DNA of 64,000 bases from Gracilimonas sp965227785. Lineage in GTDB: Bacteria; Bacteroidota; Rhodothermia; Balneolales; Balneolaceae. Below are positions 16,815 through 24,179 of the stretch, in pieces (the first letter of the stretch is position 1; each line of letters starts with the position of its first letter). Below the pieces are notes generated by a model. It searched no databases, had not been told where the DNA came from, and was given only the letters and a program-made list of their open reading frames with translations. A program made the translations under genes and the position numbers. The stretch lies in NCBI RefSeq assembly GCF_965227785.1, contig NZ_OZ245785.1, positions 310,001-374,000 of the forward strand, given 5' to 3'.

Positions 16815-17027
16815 ATGAACGAAGAAATCATCCAAAACTTAAACGAACGGCTCGATAGTGCTATCGGCCGCGGTCGTGAAATTCTCGAAGACGAAGAACT
16901 ACAGGTTCGACTCGATGAACTCAAAGAACGATCAGAAAACACCATCCGAAAGAACCCGCTCGCTTCTATAGCTGTAGGTTTTGCCGTCGGTTTTATTGCT
17001 GCAAAAATATTTAATTCAGATGATTAG
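16815..17027 (+). CDS. small membrane-anchored protein, DUF883/ElaB-YqjD-like
   Basis: 70 aa. The N-terminal two thirds are charged and helical (LNERLDSAIGRGREILEDEE), ending in RKNPLASIAVGFAVGFIAAK, a single C-terminal glycine-rich membrane helix. This plan is that of the ElaB/YqjD/YgaM group, tail-anchored inner-membrane proteins that bind stationary-phase ribosomes in E. coli. The match is by architecture, not by strong residue identity. It is the first of three tightly spaced small membrane genes, the next starting 6 bases on, matching the yqjD-yqjE neighbourhood of proteobacteria. Confidence 0.75.
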   Translation: MNEEIIQNLNERLDSAIGRGREILEDEELQVRLDELKERSENTIRKNPLASIAVGFAVGFIAAKIFNSDD

Positions 17028-17033
17028 TTTCTC

Positions 17034-17453
17034 ATGGAAGATGTCGGAAGCAGAATAAAGCAGATTACCCGCGAGCTTAAACATTATGTAGAGACTCGTA
17101 TTGAGCTGAGTGTGTTGAATATTGGCGACAAAGTCAGTTACCTGATTGGGCAGTCAATTCAACAATTATTCGGCTATGCTATTTTAGGGCTGGGATTGGT
17201 GTTCGGGTTAACAGCCCTTTCTATTTTCTTGGGAGACCTTCTTGATAAAGAATGGGCCGGCTATGCCATTGTTGCTTCTCCATTCATTTTGATCGGGTTG
17301 ATTTTTGTGGTGGCAAAACCCAAGTCTATAGCAAGGAAAATCCAGCAACAGATACTTGCTGAGTTCCTGGATACTCTTCCTCAGCAGCAACAAGATCAGA
17401 AGCAGCTTATACTCAAAGAAAACGAAAAGAAAAAAACTGAGAAAAATGGCTAA
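17034..17453 (+). CDS. holin-superfamily/YqjE-like membrane protein
   Basis: 139 aa. A short amphipathic N-terminus (ELKHYVETRIELSVLNIGDK) is followed by two membrane helices (about 50-75 and 80-105) and a polar tail rich in Gln and Lys. This fits the Phage_holin_3_6/YqjE family, integral inner-membrane proteins that accompany DUF883 proteins. No phage gene is near, so a lysis role is unlikely. It lies between the DUF883-like gene and the YtxH-like gene and overlaps the latter by 8 bases, so all three probably work together. Confidence 0.75.
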   Translation: MEDVGSRIKQITRELKHYVETRIELSVLNIGDKVSYLIGQSIQQLFGYAILGLGLVFGLTALSIFLGDLLDKEWAGYAIVASPFILIGLIFVVAKPKSIARKIQQQILAEFLDTLPQQQQDQKQLILKENEKKKTEKNG

Positions 17454-17829
17454 AGAAAAGTTATCAGACCTTGAGAAGAAGAAAAAAGAGCTTGAGCAAG
17501 AATTAGCCAATATCCAAAATGGGCTGGATAAATCTATAGATGAGGTTAAAGAGGGAGTATCTACCAGTATAGCACCCAGAAACCTGGTTAAAAAGTACCC
17601 GCTTCCTATTGTGGGAGCTTCGGTTGTGGTTGGATTTTTACTCGGTTCAAGCCGAAAGAATTCTTCCTCGTCGTCATCTAAAACTTATAGTAGCCGCAGT
17701 CAATCTGATTCTGCTATTTCAAAAGAGATAAAGCGAATGCTTGCTAAAAAAGGTCTCAGCCTGGTACTCGATTATATTGATAATAAAGTTGCCGCCCTCA
17801 AGGAAAAAGGGCGCGAAGCTGAGGATTGA
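17446..17829 (+). CDS. coiled-coil membrane protein of the DUF883/YtxH-like trio
   Basis: 127 aa from the ATG at 17446, which overlaps the upstream stop by 8 bases; a longer reading from 17356 would lie inside the previous gene and is unlikely. Residues 1-45 form a charged coiled coil (LSDLEKKKKELEQELANIQ). One glycine-rich membrane helix, YPLPIVGASVVVGFLLGSSR, spans about 46-65. A serine-rich linker and a basic C-terminal helix follow. No family is certain; it resembles YqjK/YtxH-type stress proteins. It is the last gene of the trio, and an operator-like dyad lies in the gap before tolC. Confidence 0.7.
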   Translation: MAKEKLSDLEKKKKELEQELANIQNGLDKSIDEVKEGVSTSIAPRNLVKKYPLPIVGASVVVGFLLGSSRKNSSSSSSKTYSSRSQSDSAISKEIKRMLAKKGLSLVLDYIDNKVAALKEKGREAED

Positions 17830-17872
17830 TTTTACAACTATTTAGCTCTTCTCTGTAAAAGGATATAAAATT

Positions 17873-17906
17873 CGAAAATAGGGCAACTATACTGTAACTA
17901 TTTTCG
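17873..17906. promoter_or_regulatory. perfect 9-bp dyad upstream of tolC (candidate operator)
   Basis: CGAAAATAG (17873-17881) and CTATTTTCG (17898-17906) are perfect inverted repeats with a 16-base spacer, ending 47 bases before the tolC ATG. The motif AACTAT occurs three times in the area (near 17836, 17885 and 17896). No T-run follows, so a terminator is unlikely and a repressor or activator site is favoured. Confidence 0.5.
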
Positions 17907-17953
17907 TCCAATCTCGTGTACGAACCCGTAATACAAAAAACGAAATAATAATC

Positions 17954-19318
17954 ATGAAACGATTTCTTTCATCTACGCTACTTGCCCTTCTTTTTTTTAC
18001 AGCACCAATTTTAGCACAGGAAGCCCGTACCATATCTATTCAGGAAGCAATTGATATTGCCCTTGAGAATAACTATCAACTTAAGCAGGCTGAGAATAAT
18101 CTTGATCTGGCAAATGAAAGCATTACCAATGAGTATGCGGATTTTGCTCCTTCAATCAATTCCAGTATAAATGGTTCACGTCGTATTGGTAGAAGATTTG
18201 ATAATGTTACAGGTAATATTATTGATGTTCCTTCACAAGGTGTGGGTGCCAATATCGGAGCTAACATTACAATATTTGACGGGTTCAATAACATTCTATC
18301 ATTGCGAGCAAGCCAGCAGTCAAAAGTTTCATCAGAAGAAAGTCTTCAGAGAGCTAAGGAGCAAGTGATTTTTAATACGGCCTCGAGATATCTTCAGGTA
18401 CTGCTGGATCTTCAGCTTCTGGAAATCGCACAGGAGAATCTTGAAAATTCCATGCAGCAGCTGGAGCAGGTTAGGGCACAGGTGGAAGTTGGATCTCGAC
18501 CTACCGTAGATTTATATAATCAGGAGGCGCAGGTAGCCAGTGATGAATTAGCTGTGACACAGCAGGAAAACAGCCTGAAGTTCAGTAAACTTGTTTTGGT
18601 TCGTCAGCTTCAGATTGATCCGCTTGGTAGCTACGATTTTGTTGTGCCTGAGACAGAAATTCAAGCCCAGCAAAGTACAGGACAAGACTTTAGCCTTAGT
18701 GAGCTGATTGATCAGGCAATCCTGAACCGGTCAGATTTAAAAAGTGAAATTGCTGATATTAAAACTCTTGAATATCAGCTACAAATGGCTCAAGGAAGTT
18801 TATATCCATCTGTATCAGCAAGTGCCTCTATATCATCAAGTTATAGTGACCAGTATTCATTGCCGGGACAGGGAAGTGTCAGTTTTAGTGACCAGTTTTT
18901 TGATCAACAGGTGAACAGGTCTTATGGATTTTCAATTAGTATTCCACTTTTCCAGAACTGGAACCGTATGTACAACATTCAATCTTCAAAAGTACAGCTG
19001 AAGAATGCCGAGCTTTCATTCGACAATTCAAAGCTTCAGGTAATTCAGGAAGTTACGCAGGCTTATAACGACTACACCTCATATGTTAAGCAGCTGGAAG
19101 CTTCTGAGAAATCCAGACGAGCCAGCGAGAGAGCATTTGAAACCCAGCAGGAGCGGTATAATGTAGGATCAAGTACGCTTATTGAGTTGAGTCAGGCTCA
19201 GGCCAGTTATGTGGAAGCCCAATCAAATTACACTCAGGCAATGTACAATCTGATTTTTCAGGAGAAACTGCTGGACTATTATCTCGGTAAACTCAGCGGC
19301 GACAACGTAGAATTTTAA
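17954..19318 (+). CDS. tolC: TolC-family outer-membrane efflux channel
   Basis: 454 aa. The signal peptide (residues 1-21, cleaved after PILAQ or close by) precedes two OEP repeats. Each has the helical pattern of TolC proteins: SIQEAIDIALENNYQLKQAE near 27-46, and in the second half DLKSEIADIKTLEYQLQMAQ and LSQAQASYVEAQSNYTQAMYN. It forms the outer-membrane and periplasmic tunnel of a tripartite exporter. It begins an operon with the membrane fusion protein (41-base gap) and the ATPase (22-base gap), separated from the matching permeases by the three small membrane genes. Confidence 0.93.
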   Translation: MKRFLSSTLLALLFFTAPILAQEARTISIQEAIDIALENNYQLKQAENNLDLANESITNEYADFAPSINSSINGSRRIGRRFDNVTGNIIDVPSQGVGANIGANITIFDGFNNILSLRASQQSKVSSEESLQRAKEQVIFNTASRYLQVLLDLQLLEIAQENLENSMQQLEQVRAQVEVGSRPTVDLYNQEAQVASDELAVTQQENSLKFSKLVLVRQLQIDPLGSYDFVVPETEIQAQQSTGQDFSLSELIDQAILNRSDLKSEIADIKTLEYQLQMAQGSLYPSVSASASISSSYSDQYSLPGQGSVSFSDQFFDQQVNRSYGFSISIPLFQNWNRMYNIQSSKVQLKNAELSFDNSKLQVIQEVTQAYNDYTSYVKQLEASEKSRRASERAFETQQERYNVGSSTLIELSQAQASYVEAQSNYTQAMYNLIFQEKLLDYYLGKLSGDNVEF

Positions 19319-19359
19319 AAAATCAACAGATTTAATAAGTAAGGGATAGGATAGGGAAA

Positions 19360-20736
19360 ATGGCTAAGAAGAAATCTTCAACATCAAAATTGTTGATTTG
19401 GATCGGAGGGGTTCTCGGGGTGATTATTGCACTGGGATTAACTCTGCGTTTCACAGGAGTTATTGGTAATTCGGAGACCGGAAAAGAAGTAGAAACAGCA
19501 ACAGCCAAGCTGAAAACCATCACACAGTTGGTTTCCGCTTCAGGTAAAGTTCAGCCTGAAATAGAAGTAATAATACGTCCGGATGTTTCCGGAGAGATTA
19601 TTGAGCTGGCTGTAAAGGAAGGCGATTTTGTTCGTGAAGGTGATTTATTGGTTCGTATCAAGCCGGATATATATCAAGCCCAAATCGACAACCTGAATGC
19701 CGCATTACTCACTCAAAAAGCTCGTCTGGAGCAAACTAAAGCATCTTTGATCAGGGCAGAAGCTGCTTACCAAAGAGATCAGAAATTATACGAGAAAGAT
19801 CTTATTTCTGAGATGGATTACATTCAGTCCAAATCGGAATGGGAATCTCAAAAGGCCAGCCTCAAAGCTGCAGAATATCAAATTCAGAGTGCAGAAGCTC
19901 AACTGCGACAGGCTAATGAAGAACTGGAGCAGACCGTAATTCGGGCACCCCAGGATGGTACCGTTACCGGTTTAGCGGTGGAAGAGGGCGAAAGGGTATT
20001 GGGTAATGCCCAAATGGCCGGAACCGAAATGATGCGTGTTTCCCTGCTCGATCGTATGGAGGTTCTGGTAGAAGTAAATGAGAATGATATCGTAAACGTG
20101 GATTTTGCTGACACCACCCGAATTGAAGTGGATGCATACCCCGAAAGGCAGTTTAATGGTGTGGTAACCGAGATCGCAAATTCTGCTCAGATCACAGGAA
20201 GCGGAACCAATGAGCAGGTAACCAATTATCAGGTGAAAGTGCGAATCGTTACTCCGCATAATTTAGATAGCAGCCCTGAAAAACTGGTTCGTAACGAAGC
20301 TTCAGAAGACCCGGAAGAGATGTTTGTGCCAAAATTCCGACCGGGTATGTCGGCCACTGTAGATATTGAAACTCAAACAGCTACAAATGTAGTATCTGTG
20401 CCTATTCAGTCAGTTACCGTACGTGATTTTGCAAAAGATGAAAAAGCAGGGAAAGCTGAGACGGATTCAGCGGAAATAATGCTGGCAAGTTCTCAGGATG
20501 ACGATGACCTGGTAATTAAGGAAGAAGACATTCGAAAAGTAGTATTTGTTATAGAAGACGGTAAAGCCATCAGGAAAGAAGTGGAGACCGGCATCAGTGA
20601 TAATACACATATTCAGATTCTTTCAGGATTGGAAGCAGGTGAAGAAATTGTGATTGGGAGCTACCGAACGCTTTCAAATCTGCTTAAGGATGGCGATAAT
20701 ATAATCGTTAATAACAAGGCCGCTACATTCAATTAA
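19360..20736 (+). CDS. efflux membrane fusion protein, MacA/HlyD-like
   Basis: 458-aa periplasmic adaptor with an N-terminal membrane anchor (about residues 10-32). The split biotinyl-lipoyl domain (IIRPDVSGEIIELAVKEGDF and VIRAPQDGTVTGLAVEEGER) flanks a long alpha-hairpin (about 100-185, with LRQANEELEQ). Beta-barrel and membrane-proximal domains follow. An unusual acidic insert with SSQDDDDLVIKEEDIRK lies near 375-390, within the membrane-proximal region. It links the permease pair to TolC. The MacA assignment is from architecture and the neighbouring MacB-type ATPase. Confidence 0.92.
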   Translation: MAKKKSSTSKLLIWIGGVLGVIIALGLTLRFTGVIGNSETGKEVETATAKLKTITQLVSASGKVQPEIEVIIRPDVSGEIIELAVKEGDFVREGDLLVRIKPDIYQAQIDNLNAALLTQKARLEQTKASLIRAEAAYQRDQKLYEKDLISEMDYIQSKSEWESQKASLKAAEYQIQSAEAQLRQANEELEQTVIRAPQDGTVTGLAVEEGERVLGNAQMAGTEMMRVSLLDRMEVLVEVNENDIVNVDFADTTRIEVDAYPERQFNGVVTEIANSAQITGSGTNEQVTNYQVKVRIVTPHNLDSSPEKLVRNEASEDPEEMFVPKFRPGMSATVDIETQTATNVVSVPIQSVTVRDFAKDEKAGKAETDSAEIMLASSQDDDDLVIKEEDIRKVVFVIEDGKAIRKEVETGISDNTHIQILSGLEAGEEIVIGSYRTLSNLLKDGDNIIVNNKAATFN

Positions 20737-20758
20737 TTAATTAGCACGGATAAGCATT

Positions 20759-21481
20759 ATGTCGAAAAAAGCAGTTATTGAGATAACCGATTTAACCAAG
20801 GTGTACCAAATGGGTAACACGGAAGTACATGCCCTTGCCGGCGTTACTTTTGATGTCAAAGAAAATGAGTACATAGCCATTATGGGACCTTCCGGTTCAG
20901 GTAAATCGACTCTGATGAATATGATTGGTTGTTTGGATACTCCTACTACCGGAGATTATATACTCAATGGCAGCAATGTATCTAACATGGATGATGCCGA
21001 GCTGGCTGAAGTCCGTAACCGCGAAATTGGTTTTGTATTTCAAACTTTTAACCTGCTTCCCCGGACATCTTGTCTGGCTAATGCTGAACTCCCCTTGATT
21101 TATGCCGGAATGAAGTCAGCTGACCGCAAAGAGCGGGCTACCGAAGTATTGACTAAGGTAGGGCTTGGTGACCGTATCGATCACAAGCCTAACGAGCTCT
21201 CCGGTGGGCAAAGGCAGCGTGTAGCTATTGCCCGTGCACTGGTGAATCGTCCTTCGATTCTGCTGGCTGATGAGCCTACGGGTAACCTGGATACGAAAAC
21301 AGGGGAAGAAATTATGATGCTCTTTGAGGAGCTGTACCGCCAGGGCAATACCATTATTGTGGTAACGCACGAACAAGAGATAGCTGATCACGCCCGACGC
21401 ATTGTAAGGCTCAGAGACGGTATCATTGAATCCGATGAAAAGGTAGAGAACCCATTGCTTGCTGATCATCAGCTTGTCTGA
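20759..21481 (+). CDS. ABC transporter ATP-binding protein, MacB/LolD type
   Basis: 240-aa ATPase subunit. Walker A GPSGSGKST is at residues 43-51, the signature LSGGQRQRVAIARAL near 145-159, Walker B ILLADEPTGNLD near 165-176, and the H-loop VVTHEQE near 200. The YQMGNTEVHALAGV start is typical of the MacB/LolD/FtsE branch (ABC group 3A1). As the permeases upstream lack a nucleotide-binding domain, this is their natural partner. It is the last gene of the transport region and is closed by a strong terminator 22 bases after the stop. Confidence 0.95.
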   Translation: MSKKAVIEITDLTKVYQMGNTEVHALAGVTFDVKENEYIAIMGPSGSGKSTLMNMIGCLDTPTTGDYILNGSNVSNMDDAELAEVRNREIGFVFQTFNLLPRTSCLANAELPLIYAGMKSADRKERATEVLTKVGLGDRIDHKPNELSGGQRQRVAIARALVNRPSILLADEPTGNLDTKTGEEIMMLFEELYRQGNTIIVVTHEQEIADHARRIVRLRDGIIESDEKVENPLLADHQLV

Positions 21482-21503
21482 TTTTAGACAAATTAGTTGC
21501 ATA

Positions 21504-21533
21504 AAAAAAGGCGCTCATCTGAGCGCCTTTTTT
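21504..21533. terminator. strong bidirectional intrinsic terminator
   Basis: GGCGCTC (21510-21516) pairs perfectly with GAGCGCC (21521-21527) over an ATCT loop. The stem is flanked by A-runs and T-runs, so both strands end in a run of T. It separates the convergent ABC ATPase gene and the outer-membrane protein gene. Confidence 0.9.
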
Positions 21534-21559
21534 GTTTAATAAGAAATACTGATAACAGC

Positions 21560-22681
21560 TTATCTCAAGCCAAATCCAACTCCTACATTAAAGGTAGAGT
21601 AGTTCGAAATGGTGTAACTGGCTGAAATTCTGAATACAGCCAGGCTGAATCTCAAACCGGCAAAAGCTCTCATAGAGTTATTGTCTTTTATCTCCAGGTC
21701 AATAGGGCCTTCCACAGATTCAATTCTTTTTTCCCGTGTTTCAGGATCATTCGAGTTAGGATCGTAGTTTGGGTTGAAAGAGGTAACGGGGTAGGCTCCC
21801 GGGGTTTTCAGAGAAGTTTTCGATGTTTCGAAACCAATTCCTCCATAAACGGAAATAAATGGCACTGTTTTACCTACAATGGCATTATACGTGGTGGCAG
21901 TAGTCTCTAAGTCAATTCCCTGACCATCCCACTGAGATGCGTTGTACGGGTTGTAAATGTCAGATCCTTCTTCCGGATTTACGTTGAAGTTGGCATTCGC
22001 ATTAAACTTGTTATATCCAATCTGAACAGACAGGTCGACCGGAAGTAATTTTCCACCCGGTAGCCACTGGTTAATTCCATGCTTCACACCAACACCAAAT
22101 AAGCCAACTCCGGCATCTACCACAGGTGCTGTGAATTCAGGTATATATCTTAGGGTTATGTCGGTATCTTTAACAATACCAAGGCTTGCCTGAATCATAG
22201 GAGCAGGTGCATATGGGAAACCTGATCCGCCGGGGAGGCCAAACCGAGCAACTTCTTCTCTGTTTCCATTTTGAGGATTAGTAGCAAAAATTCCAACTTC
22301 AGTATTGGTGCTTTTGTCACCTGCAACTGTTGGTGTCTCAGAACCTCCGGAAACAACTTCCAGTTGTTGCAGAGCAAGCTGGCTTACATCAAAAATTTGA
22401 TCTGACCCCGGAATAACGGCAGCCGATACATTCAGGCTTATATCAAAACCAAGGGTAGGGTGAGCTTTAGCGGTATTAAACCATCCGGTATTAAGTCCTG
22501 CCCCAAAACCTTTAGTGTAAGGTGCCAGATAGCTTTCCATTAAGGTGTTAGCATCGTCAGCACCTGCTCTTAGAATAGCTCCTGCATCCCCGAGTTGTGC
22601 TTGTACAGTCCCGACTGTAGCGAGGCTTATGACGGATAAGGCGCATAAGCCTTTAGTTATTTTTTTGAATTTATTAAACAT
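21560..22681 (-). CDS. outer-membrane beta-barrel protein, DUF6588-like
   Basis: 373 aa. The signal peptide (residues 1-28, GTVQA then QLG) is followed by LMESYLAPYTKGFGAGLNTG and FNTAKAHPTLGFDISLNVSA, features I associate with the DUF6588 family of Bacteroidota. The rest alternates polar and hydrophobic residues as in a beta barrel, and the final strand FNVGVGFGLR ends in an aromatic-rich and Arg outer-membrane tail. Function unknown. AGGAG lies 5 bases before the ATG, giving a strong ribosome site, so expression may be high. It is downstream of rsgA on the same strand with a 95-base gap. Confidence 0.8.
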   Translation of the reverse strand: MFNKFKKITKGLCALSVISLATVGTVQAQLGDAGAILRAGADDANTLMESYLAPYTKGFGAGLNTGWFNTAKAHPTLGFDISLNVSAAVIPGSDQIFDVSQLALQQLEVVSGGSETPTVAGDKSTNTEVGIFATNPQNGNREEVARFGLPGGSGFPYAPAPMIQASLGIVKDTDITLRYIPEFTAPVVDAGVGLFGVGVKHGINQWLPGGKLLPVDLSVQIGYNKFNANANFNVNPEEGSDIYNPYNASQWDGQGIDLETTATTYNAIVGKTVPFISVYGGIGFETSKTSLKTPGAYPVTSFNPNYDPNSNDPETREKRIESVEGPIDLEIKDNNSMRAFAGLRFSLAVFRISASYTISNYSTFNVGVGFGLR

Positions 22682-22776
22682 TCGTACTCCTGATATTTGT
22701 TGAGTGTTATGTCCTAATATCTATATAATTTTGCAGAGAGGGAATACCCGTATTTGGGGTTCGGAAAATATCCTTT

Positions 22777-23682
22777 TTATAGGGAATCAAGCATGTTCAG
22801 GTACGAATTATACCGACTGGCAGCAATTTCACCATCCTCAAAAGCTTGGGCTACACCGCATTTCGGTTCATGAGCGTGCGTGCAATTGTTAAACTGACAC
22901 GCCTGACGAGGTTCCAGCATTTCAGGAAAAAACAGGGATAGTTCCCATGGTTCAATATTGACCAGCCCGAATTCACGGATTCCCGGTGTATCTGCAAGGT
23001 ATCCTCCAAAACTGAGAGGGATTAACTGAGCGTAGGTTGTGGTGTGTTTTCCTTTGTTTGAAAAGTCGGATACTTCTTTCACCTTCAGATCATAGGAAGG
23101 ATCAATGGCATTAACCAGGCTTGTTTTTCCTACTCCCGAGGGGCCAATGAAAGCCGAGGTTTTATCTTTCAAAAGTTCTTTCAGCTTTTGAAGTGATTCA
23201 GGATCTTCAATGCTTGTGATTAAAAAAGTATAACCCAGCCCGGTGTATAATTCTGAGAGTTCTTGAGCAAATTCAAGTCCACCACTTTTAGCCAGGTCAA
23301 TCTTATTTATAATAATAACAGGCTTTACTTCATACGCTTCACACGTGACTAAAAACCGATCGATAAACCCTTCCTTTACTTTCGGTTTTTTTATGGATTG
23401 AACCACACAGGCCTGATCCAGGTTGGCCACCAGGATCTGCTCACCTTTTTTACCATGTGTAGCCTGGCGGGTGATGTAATTATCCCGGTCATGGATCTTC
23501 TCAATATTTCCGGATCCGTCATCATTTAGTTTAAATTCCACCCAGTCGCCAACAGCAATGGGGTTGGTTACTTCTTTTCCGCTCAGCCGAAAGCGTCCCG
23601 GGAGTCGCGATTCTATTATTTCATCTCCGGTATCCACATGATACCAGCTGCCGGTAGATTGTATGACTCGTCCTTTTTGCAT
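22777..23682 (-). CDS. rsgA: ribosome small subunit-dependent GTPase A
   Basis: 301-aa circularly permuted GTPase that checks maturation of the 30S subunit. An N-terminal OB fold (about 1-70) precedes the G motifs in permuted order: NKID at 126-129 (G4), GPSGVGKTS at 180-188 (G1), DTPG at 231-234 (G3). A C-terminal zinc knuckle uses Cys262, Cys267, His269 or His271, and Cys275. The length is normal. It is divergent from the DUF6122-like gene with a 100-base gap, and upstream of the DUF6588-like gene on the minus strand. Confidence 0.96.
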   Translation of the reverse strand: MQKGRVIQSTGSWYHVDTGDEIIESRLPGRFRLSGKEVTNPIAVGDWVEFKLNDDGSGNIEKIHDRDNYITRQATHGKKGEQILVANLDQACVVQSIKKPKVKEGFIDRFLVTCEAYEVKPVIIINKIDLAKSGGLEFAQELSELYTGLGYTFLITSIEDPESLQKLKELLKDKTSAFIGPSGVGKTSLVNAIDPSYDLKVKEVSDFSNKGKHTTTYAQLIPLSFGGYLADTPGIREFGLVNIEPWELSLFFPEMLEPRQACQFNNCTHAHEPKCGVAQAFEDGEIAASRYNSYLNMLDSL

Positions 23683-23734
23683 GCGACAAAAATAAGGAAG
23701 GAAAAGGGATTAACAATATGGAATTATTGAAAGA

Positions 23735-23753
23735 CGAAGATCTATTATCTTCG
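23735..23753. promoter_or_regulatory. 7-bp dyad over a probable -7 region
   Basis: CGAAGAT (23735-23741) and ATCTTCG (23747-23753) are perfect inverted repeats around CTATT, in the gap between divergent rsgA and the DUF6122-like gene. The right arm overlaps TATCTTCG (23746-23753), one base off TAnnTTTG, with a TTG 16 bases earlier. It may be an operator or a chance dyad. Confidence 0.35.
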
Positions 23754-23782
23754 CTATCTTTTTAGTATAGACTTAACTACAG

Positions 23783-24127
23783 ATGCTACACATACTTCTT
23801 CATTTCATTGTACCGCTTATTATTGCAAGGGTATTCTACCGCAAAAAATGGAAATCGGCTTTTCTTATTCTGATAGCAACGATGATTGTAGATGCAGATC
23901 ACCTGTTAGCCGACCCTGTATATAATGCGAATCGGTGTTCTATTGGTTTTCACCCTTTACATACTGTTTGGGCAATAGTGATTTATATACTGATGTTTCT
24001 GGTTCCATATTATTTTAAATCAGCCAAGCTTTCTGAGATAGAGGAGAAGTGGAATCGTAGAATTCAACTAGCCGGTTTAGGACTTTTGATTCATATGATC
24101 CTGGATGGGCTGGATTGCCTGATATAA
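23783..24127 (+). CDS. small integral membrane protein, DUF6122-like
   Basis: 114 aa with three or four hydrophobic helices (about 1-20, 25-40, 55-78, 92-110). Conserved polar spots are VDADHLLADPVYNANRCSIG near 36-55 and FHPLHT near 56-61, which recall the metal-binding histidines and aspartates of membrane metal-dependent hydrolases (YdjM/LexA-binding type). I recognise the pattern as DUF6122, common in Bacteroidota, function unknown. It is a single gene, convergent with lon, with a terminator between. Confidence 0.75.
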   Translation: MLHILLHFIVPLIIARVFYRKKWKSAFLILIATMIVDADHLLADPVYNANRCSIGFHPLHTVWAIVIYILMFLVPYYFKSAKLSEIEEKWNRRIQLAGLGLLIHMILDGLDCLI

Positions 24128-24128
24128 A

Positions 24129-24151
24129 AAGAGCGGGGAAATCCCGCTCTT
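24129..24151 (-). terminator. intrinsic terminator after lon
   Basis: AAGAGCGGG (24129-24137) pairs with CCCGCTCTT (24143-24151). Read on the minus strand the stem is followed by TTTTTATA, a proper T-tract, so it ends lon transcription. On the plus strand the tail is poor, so it serves the DUF6122-like gene only partly. Confidence 0.85.
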
Positions 24152-24179
24152 CAATAACCATCAGTTATGTAGTTAGTGA

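Noticed and set aside
17034..17453. Phage holin indicating a prophage remnant
   Set aside because: The holin-like protein belongs with DUF883-type partners, and no phage genes or attachment repeats are near.
22726..22733. Plus-strand TAATTTTG in the rsgA/DUF6588 gap
   Set aside because: It fits TAnnTTTG, but has no -33 element at the right distance and would only drive antisense RNA into rsgA.
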